The position numbers and the translations under genes are program-made. Positions 34,954 through 43,629 of a stretch of 64,000 nt of DNA are shown here, in pieces (position 1 is the stretch's first letter; the number at the start of each line of letters is the position of its first letter). The DNA comes from Paraburkholderia sp. BL21I4N1 (lineage in GTDB: Bacteria; Pseudomonadota; Gammaproteobacteria; Burkholderiales; Burkholderiaceae), in assembly GCF_002973525.1 (NCBI RefSeq), contig NZ_PVEN01000011.1, positions 207,286-271,285 of the forward strand. Reading direction: 5' to 3'. Under the pieces are notes generated by a model. That model was not told the origin of the DNA. It saw only the letters and a list, made by a program, of their open reading frames with translations, and did no database searches.

Positions 34954-36171
34954 ATGCCGGCATTTCGTTTCGAAGCGATCGACGCGGCGGGCAAGGCGCA
35001 AAAAGGCGTGCTCGACGCGGACAGTGCGCGCGGCGCGCGGACCAATCTGCGTTCGCAGGGACTGACGCCGCTCGTCGTCGAACCGGCGGCGTCGCGCACG
35101 CGCGGCGAACGCAATCAGCGGCTGTCGCTCGGGCGCCGATTGTCGCAGCGCGAACAGGCCATCCTGACGCGGCAACTCGCGAGTCTGCTGATTGCGGGGC
35201 TGCCGCTCGACGAAGCGCTCTCCGTGCTGACCGAGCAATCGGAGCGCGACTACATTCGCGAGCTGATGGCGTCGATTCGCGCGGAAGTGCTCGGCGGGCA
35301 TTCGCTCGCCAATGCGCTGACGCAGCATCCGAAAGATTTTCCCGAGATTTATCGCGCGCTGGTCGCGGCGGGTGAACACACCGGCAAGCTTGGTCTCGTG
35401 CTGTCGCGGCTCGCCGACTACATCGAGCAACGTAACGCGCTCAAGCAGAAGATCGTACTCGCGTTCACGTATCCGACCATCGTCACGATTATCGCGTTCG
35501 GCATCGTCACGTTTCTGTTGAGCTACGTGGTGCCGCAGGTGGTGAACGTGTTCGCCAGCACCAAACAGCAACTGCCGATTCTCACCATCATGATGATGGC
35601 GTTGTCCGGTTTCGTCCGGCACTGGTGGTGGGCGATGCTGATCGGCGTGTTCGTGCTCGCGTATCTGGTGCGCTCGGTGCTCAGACAGCCCGGCCCGCGT
35701 CTCGCGTTCGACCGCTGGCTGCTGACCGCGCCGCTGCTCGGCAAACTCGTGCGCGGTTATAACACCGTGCGCTTTGCCAGCACGCTAGGCATTCTGACCG
35801 CGGCGGGCGTGCCGATTCTGCGCGCGCTGCAGGCCGCCGCCGAAACGCTCAGCAACAATGCGATGCGCGAGAACATCGACGATGCGATCGTGCGAGTGCG
35901 CGAAGGCACGTCGTTGTCGCGCGCGCTCGGTAATACGAAGACGTTTCCGCCGGTGCTGGTTCACCTGATCCGCTCGGGCGAAGCGACCGGCGACGTGACG
36001 ACCATGCTCGATCGCGCGGCCGACGGCGAAGCGCGCGAACTGGAGCGTCGCACGATGTTCCTGACAAGCCTGCTGGAGCCGTTGCTGATTCTGGCGATGG
36101 GGGGCGTGGTGCTGGTGATCGTGCTGGCGGTGATGCTGCCGATCATCGAGTTGAACAACCTGGTGCAGTAA
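34954..36171 (+). CDS. gspF: Type II secretion inner-membrane platform protein GspF
   Basis: 405 residues, two GspF repeats and three membrane helices. It starts MPAFRFEAIDAAGKAQKGVLDADSAR, with LTRQLASLLIAGLPLDEAL in the first repeat and TLGILTAAGVPILRALQ in the second. The last helix (LLEPLLILAMGGVVLVIVLAVMLPIIELN) is canonical. It forms the platform between GspE and the pseudopilus. End of the gspDEF block; the strand then switches for gspC. Confidence 0.97.
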   Translation: MPAFRFEAIDAAGKAQKGVLDADSARGARTNLRSQGLTPLVVEPAASRTRGERNQRLSLGRRLSQREQAILTRQLASLLIAGLPLDEALSVLTEQSERDYIRELMASIRAEVLGGHSLANALTQHPKDFPEIYRALVAAGEHTGKLGLVLSRLADYIEQRNALKQKIVLAFTYPTIVTIIAFGIVTFLLSYVVPQVVNVFASTKQQLPILTIMMMALSGFVRHWWWAMLIGVFVLAYLVRSVLRQPGPRLAFDRWLLTAPLLGKLVRGYNTVRFASTLGILTAAGVPILRALQAAAETLSNNAMRENIDDAIVRVREGTSLSRALGNTKTFPPVLVHLIRSGEATGDVTTMLDRAADGEARELERRTMFLTSLLEPLLILAMGGVVLVIVLAVMLPIIELNNLVQ

Positions 36172-36328
36172 GGCTGGGAGAGCCTGGATTGCGCAGCGAC
36201 GGAGACTGCGTGACCGGGCTCGCGGAAGCGCTCGGTATTTGCGGCCACCGTTGCGGCGGCCGCGCGATTCGCTGAGACATCGACTGAAACATCAGCTGAA
36301 GCGAAGCGGTGATTTGATGCGTTTCGCT

Positions 36329-36751
36329 TCAGCGCACGTAGATCGTGGGGCCTGCGGGGTTGGCCGGCAGAAATACTTCGGAATGCGCGCCATTGCGGTT
36401 GATGATGATGGAGCGGGCGCGGACTTCGCCGAGTGTGGCGCCTTGCATCAGCGTGCTACCGAGCGACACCGCATGCGGCGGTTCGCCGCCGACGCTGACA
36501 ATGGCCGCCGCGCCTTCCGTTAAAGCGAGGATGCCGAACAGATGCACGTCTTGATTGGCGTTGCGCGTGAGCTGTCCGCCGAACAGCGTGGCGGCCTGGT
36601 CGGTCGAGACCTGCGCATGCGCGGCGGCAGCGGGCAACGGCGCACCGGACAACGTGCTGAGCGTGATGACCCAGTAGGTCACCGTCGCGCAAAACACGGC
36701 GAACAGTGCGAGCGACAGAAGGCGGATTTGGATAGCGTTCATGCGCATCAT
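36329..36751 (-). CDS. gspC: Type II secretion protein GspC (short form, reversed)
   Basis: 140 residues. One N-terminal TM helix (about residues 9-30) is followed by a periplasmic HR domain: AATLFGGQLTRNANQDVHLFGILALTEGAAAIVSV, then a GSTLMQGATLGEVRARSIII strand pattern. It ends soon after the HR domain, so the C-terminal PDZ or coiled-coil region of enterobacterial GspC (about 270 residues) is absent. It lies on the opposite strand between gspF and gspG. The start could be any of three close Met codons (36751, 36748, 36742). Confidence 0.87.
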   Translation of the reverse strand: MMRMNAIQIRLLSLALFAVFCATVTYWVITLSTLSGAPLPAAAAHAQVSTDQAATLFGGQLTRNANQDVHLFGILALTEGAAAIVSVGGEPPHAVSLGSTLMQGATLGEVRARSIIINRNGAHSEVFLPANPAGPTIYVR

Positions 36752-36924
36752 TGTACGGACTATTGTGAAAATTGCGTTGGTTGAAAGCGTCTCGGTGTTT
36801 TCTCACAACCCTTCAACTGCGTAACATTAAAATGACCGGCCGGGCGTGTTCAATGGTTGCCTGATTGCAGACACCCGGATCCCGCCCCGTCAAAAAAATT
36901 CCACCTGATAAGAGGTAGCAAGCT

Positions 36925-37389
36925 ATGCAACTGTCGACCACTCGCCGCACTGAAATCGCGGGTTCGCGCAGCCGTCGTCAACGTGGATTCACGCTGATTG
37001 AAATCATGGTCGTGATCGCGATTCTGGGCATTCTCGCGGCATTGATCGTACCCAAGATCATGAGTCGTCCGGATGAAGCGCGGCGTGTTGCCGCGAAGCA
37101 GGACATCGGCACCGTGATGCAGGCCATGAAGCTTTACCGTCTTGACAACGGCCGTTATCCGACGCAGGAGCAAGGTCTGCGCGCGCTGATCGAAAAGCCG
37201 AGCACGGACCCGGTGCCGAACAACTGGAAGGACGGTGGTTATCTCGAACGTCTGCCGAACGATCCGTGGGGCAATGCCTATCAGTATCTGAATCCGGGCG
37301 TGCATGGCGAGATCGACGTGTTCAGCTACGGCGCGGACGGCAAGCCGGGCGGCGAAGGCAATGATGCCGACGTCGGGTCGTGGCAGTAA
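36925..37389 (+). CDS. gspG: Type II secretion major pseudopilin GspG
   Basis: 154 residues. The prepilin leader is long (21 residues, ending RRQRG) before FTLIEIMVVIAILGILAALIVPKIM, with Glu5 of the mature protein present. The family block PTQEQGLRALIEKP and a Ca-site-like C-terminus follow. Prepilin peptidase would cut after the Gly and methylate Phe1. An AAGAGGTAGC site precedes the ATG. First gene of the gspGHIJKLMN transcript. Confidence 0.96.
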   Translation: MQLSTTRRTEIAGSRSRRQRGFTLIEIMVVIAILGILAALIVPKIMSRPDEARRVAAKQDIGTVMQAMKLYRLDNGRYPTQEQGLRALIEKPSTDPVPNNWKDGGYLERLPNDPWGNAYQYLNPGVHGEIDVFSYGADGKPGGEGNDADVGSWQ

Positions 37390-37413
37390 TCGGTCGGCGT
37401 AGAGAAGATTTTC

Positions 37414-37893
37414 ATGCGAGGTCCACTGCCGAACGGCCGCCGCCGCACCGCGGGTTTTACGCTGCTGGAAATGCTGGTGGTGCTGGTGATCGCGGGTTTG
37501 CTGGTGTCGTTGACCGCGCTGACGATCACGCGCAATCCGCGCACCGATCTGAACGAGGAAGCGCAGCGTCTCGCGCTGCTGTTCGAGTCGGCCGGCGACG
37601 AAGCGCAGGTGCGCGCGCGGCCGGTTGCATGGCAGCCGGTGGACGGCGGTTTCCGTTTCGATCTGCGTACCGAAGACGGCTGGCGTCCGCTGCGCGACGA
37701 TCTGCTCGGACCGCGCCGCTGGGAAGGTGGCGTGACGGGTGTGGCGATCAACTATCCGGGTTCGGATACGCAACCGAGCCGGGTGGTGTTCGGCACCGAG
37801 GCGATCGACGTGCCGGTGCAGATCACGCTGTTTTCGGCGGCGGGGCGCGCGACGATCGTCGGCACCGGCAATGGCCGCTACGAGGTGCACTGA
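37414..37893 (+). CDS. gspH: Type II secretion minor pseudopilin GspH
   Basis: 159 residues. Leader MRGPLPNGRRRTAG, then FTLLEMLVVLVIAGLLVSL. The GspH C-terminal domain follows, with EEAQRLALLFESAGDEAQVRARPVAW and FRFDLRTEDGWRPLRDD. Minor pseudopilin in the pilus shaft or tip. gspI begins directly after the stop. Confidence 0.93.
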   Translation: MRGPLPNGRRRTAGFTLLEMLVVLVIAGLLVSLTALTITRNPRTDLNEEAQRLALLFESAGDEAQVRARPVAWQPVDGGFRFDLRTEDGWRPLRDDLLGPRRWEGGVTGVAINYPGSDTQPSRVVFGTEAIDVPVQITLFSAAGRATIVGTGNGRYEVH

Positions 37894-37915
37894 GATGCGT
37901 CGTTGCAGGAGCAGG

Positions 37916-38311
37916 ATGGCTCAAGAGAAGTTCGACCGCGCGCAACGCGGTTTTACGATGATCGAGGTGCTGGTGGCGCTGGCGATCATCGCGGTGGCAC
38001 TGGCGGCGTCGTTGCGCGCCGTGGGTAGTCTGGCGACCGGCGAGGCCGATTTGCACAAGCGTTTGCTGGCCGGCTGGAGCGCGGACAACACGTTGGCGCA
38101 ATTGCATCTGACGCATGGCTGGCCGAATGTCGGGTCGACGAGTTTCGATTGTTCGCAGGGTAATTTGCAGTTGATCTGTACTGAGCGTGTGACGGCGACG
38201 CCGAACCCGGTGTTTCGCCGGGTGGAAGTGATGGTGACGACGCCGGGCGGTAGCGGCAATCTGGCGCAGATGGTGACGGTGGTCGCGAATGAAACCAACC
38301 GTTCGCTCTGA
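37916..38311 (+). CDS. gspI: Type II secretion minor pseudopilin GspI
   Basis: 131 residues from the Met at 37916, which has AGGAG just upstream; an in-frame ATG seven codons earlier (37895) is also possible. Leader MAQEKFDRAQRG, then FTMIEVLVALAIIAVALAASLRAVG, and a C-terminal domain with WSADNTLAQLHL. Component of the GspI-J-K tip complex. Its 3' end overlaps gspJ by 23 bp. Confidence 0.92.
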   Translation: MAQEKFDRAQRGFTMIEVLVALAIIAVALAASLRAVGSLATGEADLHKRLLAGWSADNTLAQLHLTHGWPNVGSTSFDCSQGNLQLICTERVTATPNPVFRRVEVMVTTPGGSGNLAQMVTVVANETNRSL

Positions 38312-38966
38312 GCGCCGCCGCCGATCGGGCGGGCGTGGATTCACGCTGATCGAGCTGATGGTCGCGATTGCGATTCTGGCGGTGATTGCCGTGCTGTCGT
38401 GGCGCGGGCTCGACCAGATCATTCGTGGCCGGCAGACCATTACCAACGCGATGGAAGACGAGCGCGTGTTTGCGCAGTTATTCGATCAGATGCGGATCGA
38501 CGTGCGTCAGGCGGCGTCGGACGACGAAGCCGGTCAGGCGGCGGTATCCGTGTCGGGTAACGTGTTGCAGGTGGTGCGGCAGATCATGTTGCCGGGCACG
38601 GCGCCGCGTTTGCAGGTGGTGCGGTATCGGATTTCCAATGGTCGGGTGATTCGGTATGCGTCGCCGCCGTTGGGGAATGCCGGAGATTTGCGGCGCGCAT
38701 TGCGCGGTGGTGAAGGCGACGGGTGGAGTGCGGTGCCGTTGATGGGTGGGGTTGGCGCGATCAATGCGCGGTTGTATGTGCCTAAGGTTGGCTGGACTAC
38801 CCAGATGGGCGACGTGCAGAGCGCGATTACCGAGGCGGATAACAATCTGAAGGTTCCCCAGTTGGGGAGTGCGCCGCTGCCGCGGTCGGTTACGGGGCTT
38901 GAGGTCAGTATTGGGGCGACTTCGCTGGCGCGGCCAGTGACGCGCGTTTTTCTCGTCGGAGAATGA
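38289..38966 (+). CDS. gspJ: Type II secretion minor pseudopilin GspJ
   Basis: 225 residues. Leader MKPTVRSERRRRSGGRG, then FTLIELMVAIAILAVIAVLSWRGLDQI, followed by the typical QLFDQMRIDVRQAA. The first third has normal genome codon use. From about 38600 codons become G/T-ending (TTG, GGG, GGT, CGG, TAT), an abrupt change towards the repeat element that starts 91 bp beyond the stop. Confidence 0.93.
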   Translation: MKPTVRSERRRRSGGRGFTLIELMVAIAILAVIAVLSWRGLDQIIRGRQTITNAMEDERVFAQLFDQMRIDVRQAASDDEAGQAAVSVSGNVLQVVRQIMLPGTAPRLQVVRYRISNGRVIRYASPPLGNAGDLRRALRGGEGDGWSAVPLMGGVGAINARLYVPKVGWTTQMGDVQSAITEADNNLKVPQLGSAPLPRSVTGLEVSIGATSLARPVTRVFLVGE

Positions 38967-38967
38967 C

Positions 38968-39660
38968 ATGAGGTTCTCTTTTTTGTCTTCGCGACGCTTT
39001 TCGGTTTTTCGTTCTTCTTCTGGACGGGTTTTTTGGTTTTGTCGGTGTTCTGGCTGTGTTGGCCTTTCCTTGTTTTCACGGTGGTCTATTGGCGTTCCCC
39101 CTGTGCGGGGGGGCACCTACTTTTCTTTGCCTGCCGCAAAGAAAAGTAGGCAAAAGAAAGCGGCTCAAACCGCTAACCATGAAGCGGGGCCCTTGCACAG
39201 CCACGGTAGTGGCTCATCTGGAATCCGTGCCCTCGCACATTTGGCGTCAGTGACAAAGCCGTCATTCGCTCCGGCGCCGCTGCGCGCGCCGACCGCCAGC
39301 TCCGAAAACCAGCGGGGTGCTTTCGCTCCACGCCAAGGCGAAGCCGACGGCCCCCCTAACCCTAACGCGCAAACAAACCCGCGGGTTTTCGGGGGCGACC
39401 GTTCCGACGAGCACGCAGTGCAAGACGGGATGAATGACGGCTTTGTCGCAAGCGCGGAGTGCGCGGTAACACGGATTCCAGATGCACCACTGCCGGTGGT
39501 GGACCACGAAACCCACTTAAGAGTTAGCGGTGTGAGCCGCTTTCTTTTGCCTACTTTTCTTTGCGGCAGGCAAAGAAAAGTAGGTGCCCCCCCGCACAGG
39601 GGGAACGCCAATAGACCACCGCGAAAACAAGGAAAGGCCAACAACAGCAACAGCACCGGC
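38968..39660 (+). other. In-frame open extension of gspK through the repeat element
   Basis: An ATG with GGAG upstream sits 1 bp after the gspJ stop and is in frame with gspK through 231 codons, crossing the whole repeat without a stop. The translated stretch (Ser/Phe/Arg-rich, then Lys/Ala/Pro-rich) resembles no secretion protein. Either gspK originally started here and was split by the repeat, or the frame is open by chance. gspK translation from TTG at 39661 gives a normal pseudopilin leader. Confidence 0.6.
39057..39643. repeat. 587-bp palindromic (foldback) repeat element inside the gsp operon
   Basis: Near-perfect inverted arms of about 120 bp (39057-39179 and 39520-39643), beginning TGTTGGCC and ending GGCCAACA, continue as weaker complementarity inward: CATCTGGAATCCGTG near 39214 against CACGGATTCCAGATG near 39471, and GACAAAGCCGTCATTC against GAATGACGGCTTTGTC. 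Each arm contains its own hairpin CCTACTTTTCTTTGC/GCAAAGAAAAGTAGG. It encodes no transposase. I recognise the arm sequence as a dispersed intergenic repeat seen in Paraburkholderia genomes (from memory, not checked). Confidence 0.88.
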
Positions 39661-40734
39661 TTGACCAGAAAAAACCACCAAACCGGCGTGGCGATAATCA
39701 GCGCGCTGCTAGTCGTCGCGCTATCAGCGATTCTGGTCTCCGGCATGCTCTGGCGCCAACAAGTCCAAATCCGGCGGATCGAGAACCAGCGCCTGCTGTC
39801 CCAGGCCCAATGGGTCTCGCGAGGCGCGCTGGACTGGACGCGCTTGATCTTGCGCTCAGAAGGCGACACTTCAGCGGGCATAACGTACCTCGGGGGCCTA
39901 TGGGGCGTCCCCATTGCCAAAACCCGCCTATCGGATTTCCTGGGCCAGATCGGCGAAGCCCGCGCCGCCCAAGGCGCCGAAACCTATCTATCCGGCTCGA
40001 TAGAAGACGCCCAATCCAGGTTCAACCTTCGAAACCTGGTTTCAAGCCCAGCCCCAGGCGTCATGCAACTGAACGTGGAGGAAATCGCCTCCTACCAGCG
40101 GCTCCTGGTCTCACTAGGCATTAGCGGCCAACTGGCCAAAGCAACCGCCCTGCAAGTCCGCGCCAGCCTGGGCCAATCGGCGACCCGCTTCCAGACGATC
40201 ACGTCGACCAACGGCACGGCACCGACCCCAACACCCCAAGGCGGTGCCACCGGCGGCACGTTCACCGACAAACCCGGCATGGAAGACAGCAACGACAACT
40301 CGGCGCAAGCGCCGCTGCAATTATCCAGCGTCGACTCGCTGCTCGACGTCCCCGGCTACACGGCGGAAAACGTCGCGCGCCTGCGCCCGTTCGTCACCGT
40401 GCTGCCGACCGTCTCGGCCGTCAACATGAACACGGCCTCCGCCGAAGTGATCGCGGCCGTCGTGCCGGGCATGAGCCTCTCGTCCGCGCAAGCATTCGTC
40501 GCGCGTCGACAGACCGTGTTTTTCCATAACGTCAGCGACGTGCAGCTCGCGCTGCAAGGCGCCGGTGCACAGCAGGTCTCGATCGACCCGAATCAGCTCG
40601 ACGTCAACACCAGTTATTTCCTGATCCACGGCCGCGTGCAGCACGAACGCGCGGAAGTCGATCGCACCACCCTCGTATATCGCGATCCATTGACTCACAC
40701 TACGCGTATCGTGCGAGTACAAGACCAACTATGA
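39661..40734 (+). CDS. gspK: Type II secretion minor pseudopilin GspK
   Basis: 357 residues from a TTG start, giving the leader MTRKNHQTG before VAIISALLVVALSAILVSGMLW, a normal GspK prepilin signal lacking Glu5 as usual for GspK. The large helical domain holds DLTRLILRSE-like and SRFNLRNLVS segments, and the C-terminal SAM-like region has VSAVNMNTASAEVIAAVVPGMSL. The native start may have been displaced by the repeat directly upstream. The 5' half uses C/A-ending codons (CTA, ATA, CGA, CCA) unlike the rest of the operon. Confidence 0.9.
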   Translation: MTRKNHQTGVAIISALLVVALSAILVSGMLWRQQVQIRRIENQRLLSQAQWVSRGALDWTRLILRSEGDTSAGITYLGGLWGVPIAKTRLSDFLGQIGEARAAQGAETYLSGSIEDAQSRFNLRNLVSSPAPGVMQLNVEEIASYQRLLVSLGISGQLAKATALQVRASLGQSATRFQTITSTNGTAPTPTPQGGATGGTFTDKPGMEDSNDNSAQAPLQLSSVDSLLDVPGYTAENVARLRPFVTVLPTVSAVNMNTASAEVIAAVVPGMSLSSAQAFVARRQTVFFHNVSDVQLALQGAGAQQVSIDPNQLDVNTSYFLIHGRVQHERAEVDRTTLVYRDPLTHTTRIVRVQDQL

Positions 40735-40762
40735 ATAACGCCTTTCCCAGAGAGAGTGGCCT

Positions 40763-42169
40763 TTGAGCACGCTGATCGTCCTACTCCCGCCGCGTGATCC
40801 GGCGGTGCCATCGCAGGAATGGCAACTGCCGGAGCTGCCGTTCGTGCTGCTCGACAAGTCAGGCCGCACCCAGCGCGCCGGACGCTCGTCGCTCGCGCTG
40901 CTGCCGCGCGCGTCGTCGACGGTGCTGATGGTCGCCGCCCGCGATCTGCTGATGATGCCGACCACGCTGCCGCCGCTACGCGGTCCGAAGCTGCGTCAGG
41001 CGTTGCCGAATATCGTCGAGGATCAACTGATCCAGGATCCGCAAACCTGTCATATCGCCGTCGACCCGAAACCGCTCGCGGGCAGTAAGCAGATGCTCGC
41101 GATCATCGACCGTGGCTGGTTCCGCTTTATCTGCGAAGCTTTCTCGACCGCCGGACACCGCAGCCTGCGCGCCGTGCCGGTCACGCGCTGCCTGCCGCAA
41201 GCCGTCTCGTCCGACGTGCCCGCCGAAGTCGCCGAGCTGGTCAGCGCGGGCGAGCCCGGCGTAGGCGGCGCCCAGGTGGCCACGTCGCTGCCGGGTGTGG
41301 CGCCCGTGGTCGCGCCCGGCGTGGCCTCGGTCATGCCAATGGTGGCCACCGTGCTCGGCGCCGTGGTCCAGACCGCACCCGCGCTGCTGCTCGAAAGCGT
41401 GGTGGACAGCGGCGTGCCGCGCGTCGAACTGGCCATTGCTCGTGGCGTGCAAGGCGAAGGGCTGGCGGTGCCGGCCACCGCCGTCAACGCGACACTCGCC
41501 GCGCTCGCGGGTGCGGCACCCGTCTCGCTGTACATGCTGACCGAACTGCCGGGCAATGAGCCTAGCCTTGCCGCCAGGAGCCCGGCGCGGCTGGCCGCGC
41601 ACATCCACGGCGCGAGTCCGTTGCCGTTCGAGCAACTGGCGCGGCGCGCGCTGGAATGCCGCTTCGACCTGTGCCAGTTCGAGTTCGCGTCGCAGCCGTG
41701 GCGGCTCGATCGCGCGACGTTGCGACGTCTGCGCCTGCCGCTGCTGCTCGCGGTCGGCGCGCTGGTGGTGGCGATCGTCGGCATGAACGTGCAGTGGCTG
41801 ATGCTTGCGCATCAACGCGACGCGATCAACACGCAGATGACGGAGCTGCTGCTCAACACCTTCCCGAAAACGACCGTCGTGCTCGACGCGCCCGACCAGA
41901 TGTCGCGCCAGTTGCAGCAACTGCGCGTGGCGGCGGGTGAGCTGTCGCCGGACGACTTCCTGTCGCTCGCCGACGGCCTCGCTCGCTCGCTGGCGCCGGT
42001 GCCGGTCAACGGCATTGCTGCGCTCGATTATCACGACCGCCGCCTCGACGTAACCTTCAAACCCGAGGTGAAGCTCGATCCGGACTTCGCCAAGCGCCTC
42101 GCGCGCAACGGCCTGACCGGCGAGATCGACAGCAACACCGGTAAGTGGACCATCAGGAACGGACAATGA
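40763..42169 (+). CDS. gspL: Type II secretion inner-membrane protein GspL
   Basis: 468 residues. An N-terminal cytoplasmic actin-like domain recruits GspE (LLPPRDPAVPSQEW, LRGPKLRQALPNIVEDQLIQDP). One TM helix follows at about residues 325-345 (LPLLLAVGALVVAIVGMNVQWL), then a periplasmic ferredoxin-like domain. The middle contains an Ala/Val/Pro-rich stretch (about 165-225) that looks like an insertion. The start codon is TTG with GAGAG upstream. The stop overlaps the gspM ATG. Confidence 0.93.
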   Translation: MSTLIVLLPPRDPAVPSQEWQLPELPFVLLDKSGRTQRAGRSSLALLPRASSTVLMVAARDLLMMPTTLPPLRGPKLRQALPNIVEDQLIQDPQTCHIAVDPKPLAGSKQMLAIIDRGWFRFICEAFSTAGHRSLRAVPVTRCLPQAVSSDVPAEVAELVSAGEPGVGGAQVATSLPGVAPVVAPGVASVMPMVATVLGAVVQTAPALLLESVVDSGVPRVELAIARGVQGEGLAVPATAVNATLAALAGAAPVSLYMLTELPGNEPSLAARSPARLAAHIHGASPLPFEQLARRALECRFDLCQFEFASQPWRLDRATLRRLRLPLLLAVGALVVAIVGMNVQWLMLAHQRDAINTQMTELLLNTFPKTTVVLDAPDQMSRQLQQLRVAAGELSPDDFLSLADGLARSLAPVPVNGIAALDYHDRRLDVTFKPEVKLDPDFAKRLARNGLTGEIDSNTGKWTIRNGQ

Positions 42170-42669
42170 AAGCTGAACTCGCTCAAACATGGGCCGGATT
42201 CTGGGACCAGCGCTCCGAGCGCGAAAAAACCATCCTGGCGTGGGGCAGCGGTGTCCTCGCGGTGGTGATCGCGTGGTCGGTGCTGTGGGCGCCGGCGCAG
42301 GAGGGCCGCGCGCATCTGAAGGAGTCGCTGCCGAGTCTGCAACGGCAACTCGCGTCGATGACCGCGCAGTCGAACGAAGCGCGTCAGCTGTCGGCGGCCG
42401 CGCAAGGCGTCGCGCCGACCGGCGCCGCGTTGAAGGACGCGCTCGCCGCATCGCTCACCGATCACGGTCTCGCCGCGACGCAGGTGCAGGTGGTCGGCAA
42501 TGCCGTGCAGATCCAGATGAAGAACGCGTCGTTTCCGGCGTGGACGAACTGGGTCGACGACGCGCGCAAGCAGTTCAAGGTGCAGGTCGCCGAAGCGCAT
42601 GTGACCGCGTTGAAGGACGACGGCCAGGTGGATCTGACGGCCTCGTTGCAGCCGTCCACGGCGAAATGA
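42166..42669 (+). CDS. gspM: Type II secretion inner-membrane protein GspM
   Basis: 167 residues. A short cytoplasmic N-terminus (WAGFWDQRSEREKTILAWGS), one TM helix (about 27-45) and a periplasmic domain with HLKESLPSLQRQLASMTAQ coiled-coil character. It pairs with GspL in the assembly platform. Coupled to gspL by an ATGA overlap. Confidence 0.93.
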   Translation: MKAELAQTWAGFWDQRSEREKTILAWGSGVLAVVIAWSVLWAPAQEGRAHLKESLPSLQRQLASMTAQSNEARQLSAAAQGVAPTGAALKDALAASLTDHGLAATQVQVVGNAVQIQMKNASFPAWTNWVDDARKQFKVQVAEAHVTALKDDGQVDLTASLQPSTAK

Positions 42670-42697
42670 TCGCAGCGTCGTCACAGGATTTTCTCGC

Positions 42698-43477
42698 ATG
42701 ACTTACTGGATGCGGCGCCTACGCGTCGCGCTACCCTGGTTGCTGGTCGCGGTGCTGTCGGCCGCGGTCGTAATGCTCACGTTGTTGCCAGCGGCCTGGA
42801 TTACTCCGCAGTTCGCCAGACAGACCGGCGGTCACGTTAATCTCGTCAACCCGGCGGGCTCGCTGTGGCACGGTTCGGCCACGCTGATGCTGGCCGCCGG
42901 CGCCGACACGAGCGCGGCGACGCTGCTGCCCGGACGGATCGAATGGCAGACGGCGTTCTGGCCGCTCTTCACCGGTCGCGTGCGCATGACCATGCGGCAC
43001 AGCGAAGCAATGCCGGTGCCGATCACGGTCGACGCCACCTTGCGCACCGCGACAGTGACGCCCGGCACGATCGCCGTGCCAGCTTCGTTGCTGAGCGGCT
43101 TGGGCGCGCCGTTCAATACGCTCGATTTGCAGGGCGACGTGCAGCTCTCGTGGTCGGACTGGCGGCGCTTCAATCACGAAGCGTTCGGTCAGATGACCAT
43201 CCTGCTGACCGATGCCAGTTCGCGCGTTTCGCTGGTCAGGCCGCTGGGATCGTACCGGGTGGTGTTTCAGGCGCAGGGGGCGTCGTCGACGCTCGATCTG
43301 ACCACCATCAAAGGGCCGTTGATGCTATCGGGGAACGGCACGGTGTCGGCGGTATCGACGGAGTTTCATGGCACGGCGAGCGCCGCGCCGGAAGCGCGCG
43401 ATAACCTCGCGGGACTGCTGAATCTGCTGGGACGGCCGAGCGGCCCGGATACGGTGGCGCTGACGTTTGCGCATTAA
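42698..43477 (+). CDS. gspN: Type II secretion protein GspN
   Basis: 259 residues. One N-terminal TM helix (LPWLLVAVLSAAVVMLTLLPAAW) and a periplasmic domain with GHVNLVNPAGSLWHGSATLML, typical of the T2SSN family. An accessory component present in only some type II systems. Last gene of the operon, followed by a strong terminator. No prepilin peptidase (gspO) is in the window. Confidence 0.92.
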   Translation: MTYWMRRLRVALPWLLVAVLSAAVVMLTLLPAAWITPQFARQTGGHVNLVNPAGSLWHGSATLMLAAGADTSAATLLPGRIEWQTAFWPLFTGRVRMTMRHSEAMPVPITVDATLRTATVTPGTIAVPASLLSGLGAPFNTLDLQGDVQLSWSDWRRFNHEAFGQMTILLTDASSRVSLVRPLGSYRVVFQAQGASSTLDLTTIKGPLMLSGNGTVSAVSTEFHGTASAAPEARDNLAGLLNLLGRPSGPDTVALTFAH

Positions 43478-43572
43478 TTGGCATGGCGGACGGCTATACG
43501 GCTAACGGGCCGGTGGGCGCTTAGCGAACGCGCCTTGTTCTAGCCCCCTGACCCGCTGTATTTCTCGCGCCG

Positions 43573-43609
43573 AAAAAAGCCTGGCCGCATTTCGCGGCCA
43601 GGCTTTTTT
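43573..43609. terminator. Bidirectional terminator between gspN and the efflux gene
   Basis: 16-bp perfect stem (43573-43588 with 43594-43609) with A6 and T6 ends, serving the convergent transcripts. Confidence 0.95.
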
Positions 43610-43629
43610 GCTTCATTCAACGTTTGCGC

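Noticed and set aside
39262..39920. Frames within the repeat element as transposase or hypothetical proteins
   Set aside because: They are translations of the inverted arms, mirror images of each other, with no DDE or HUH motif.
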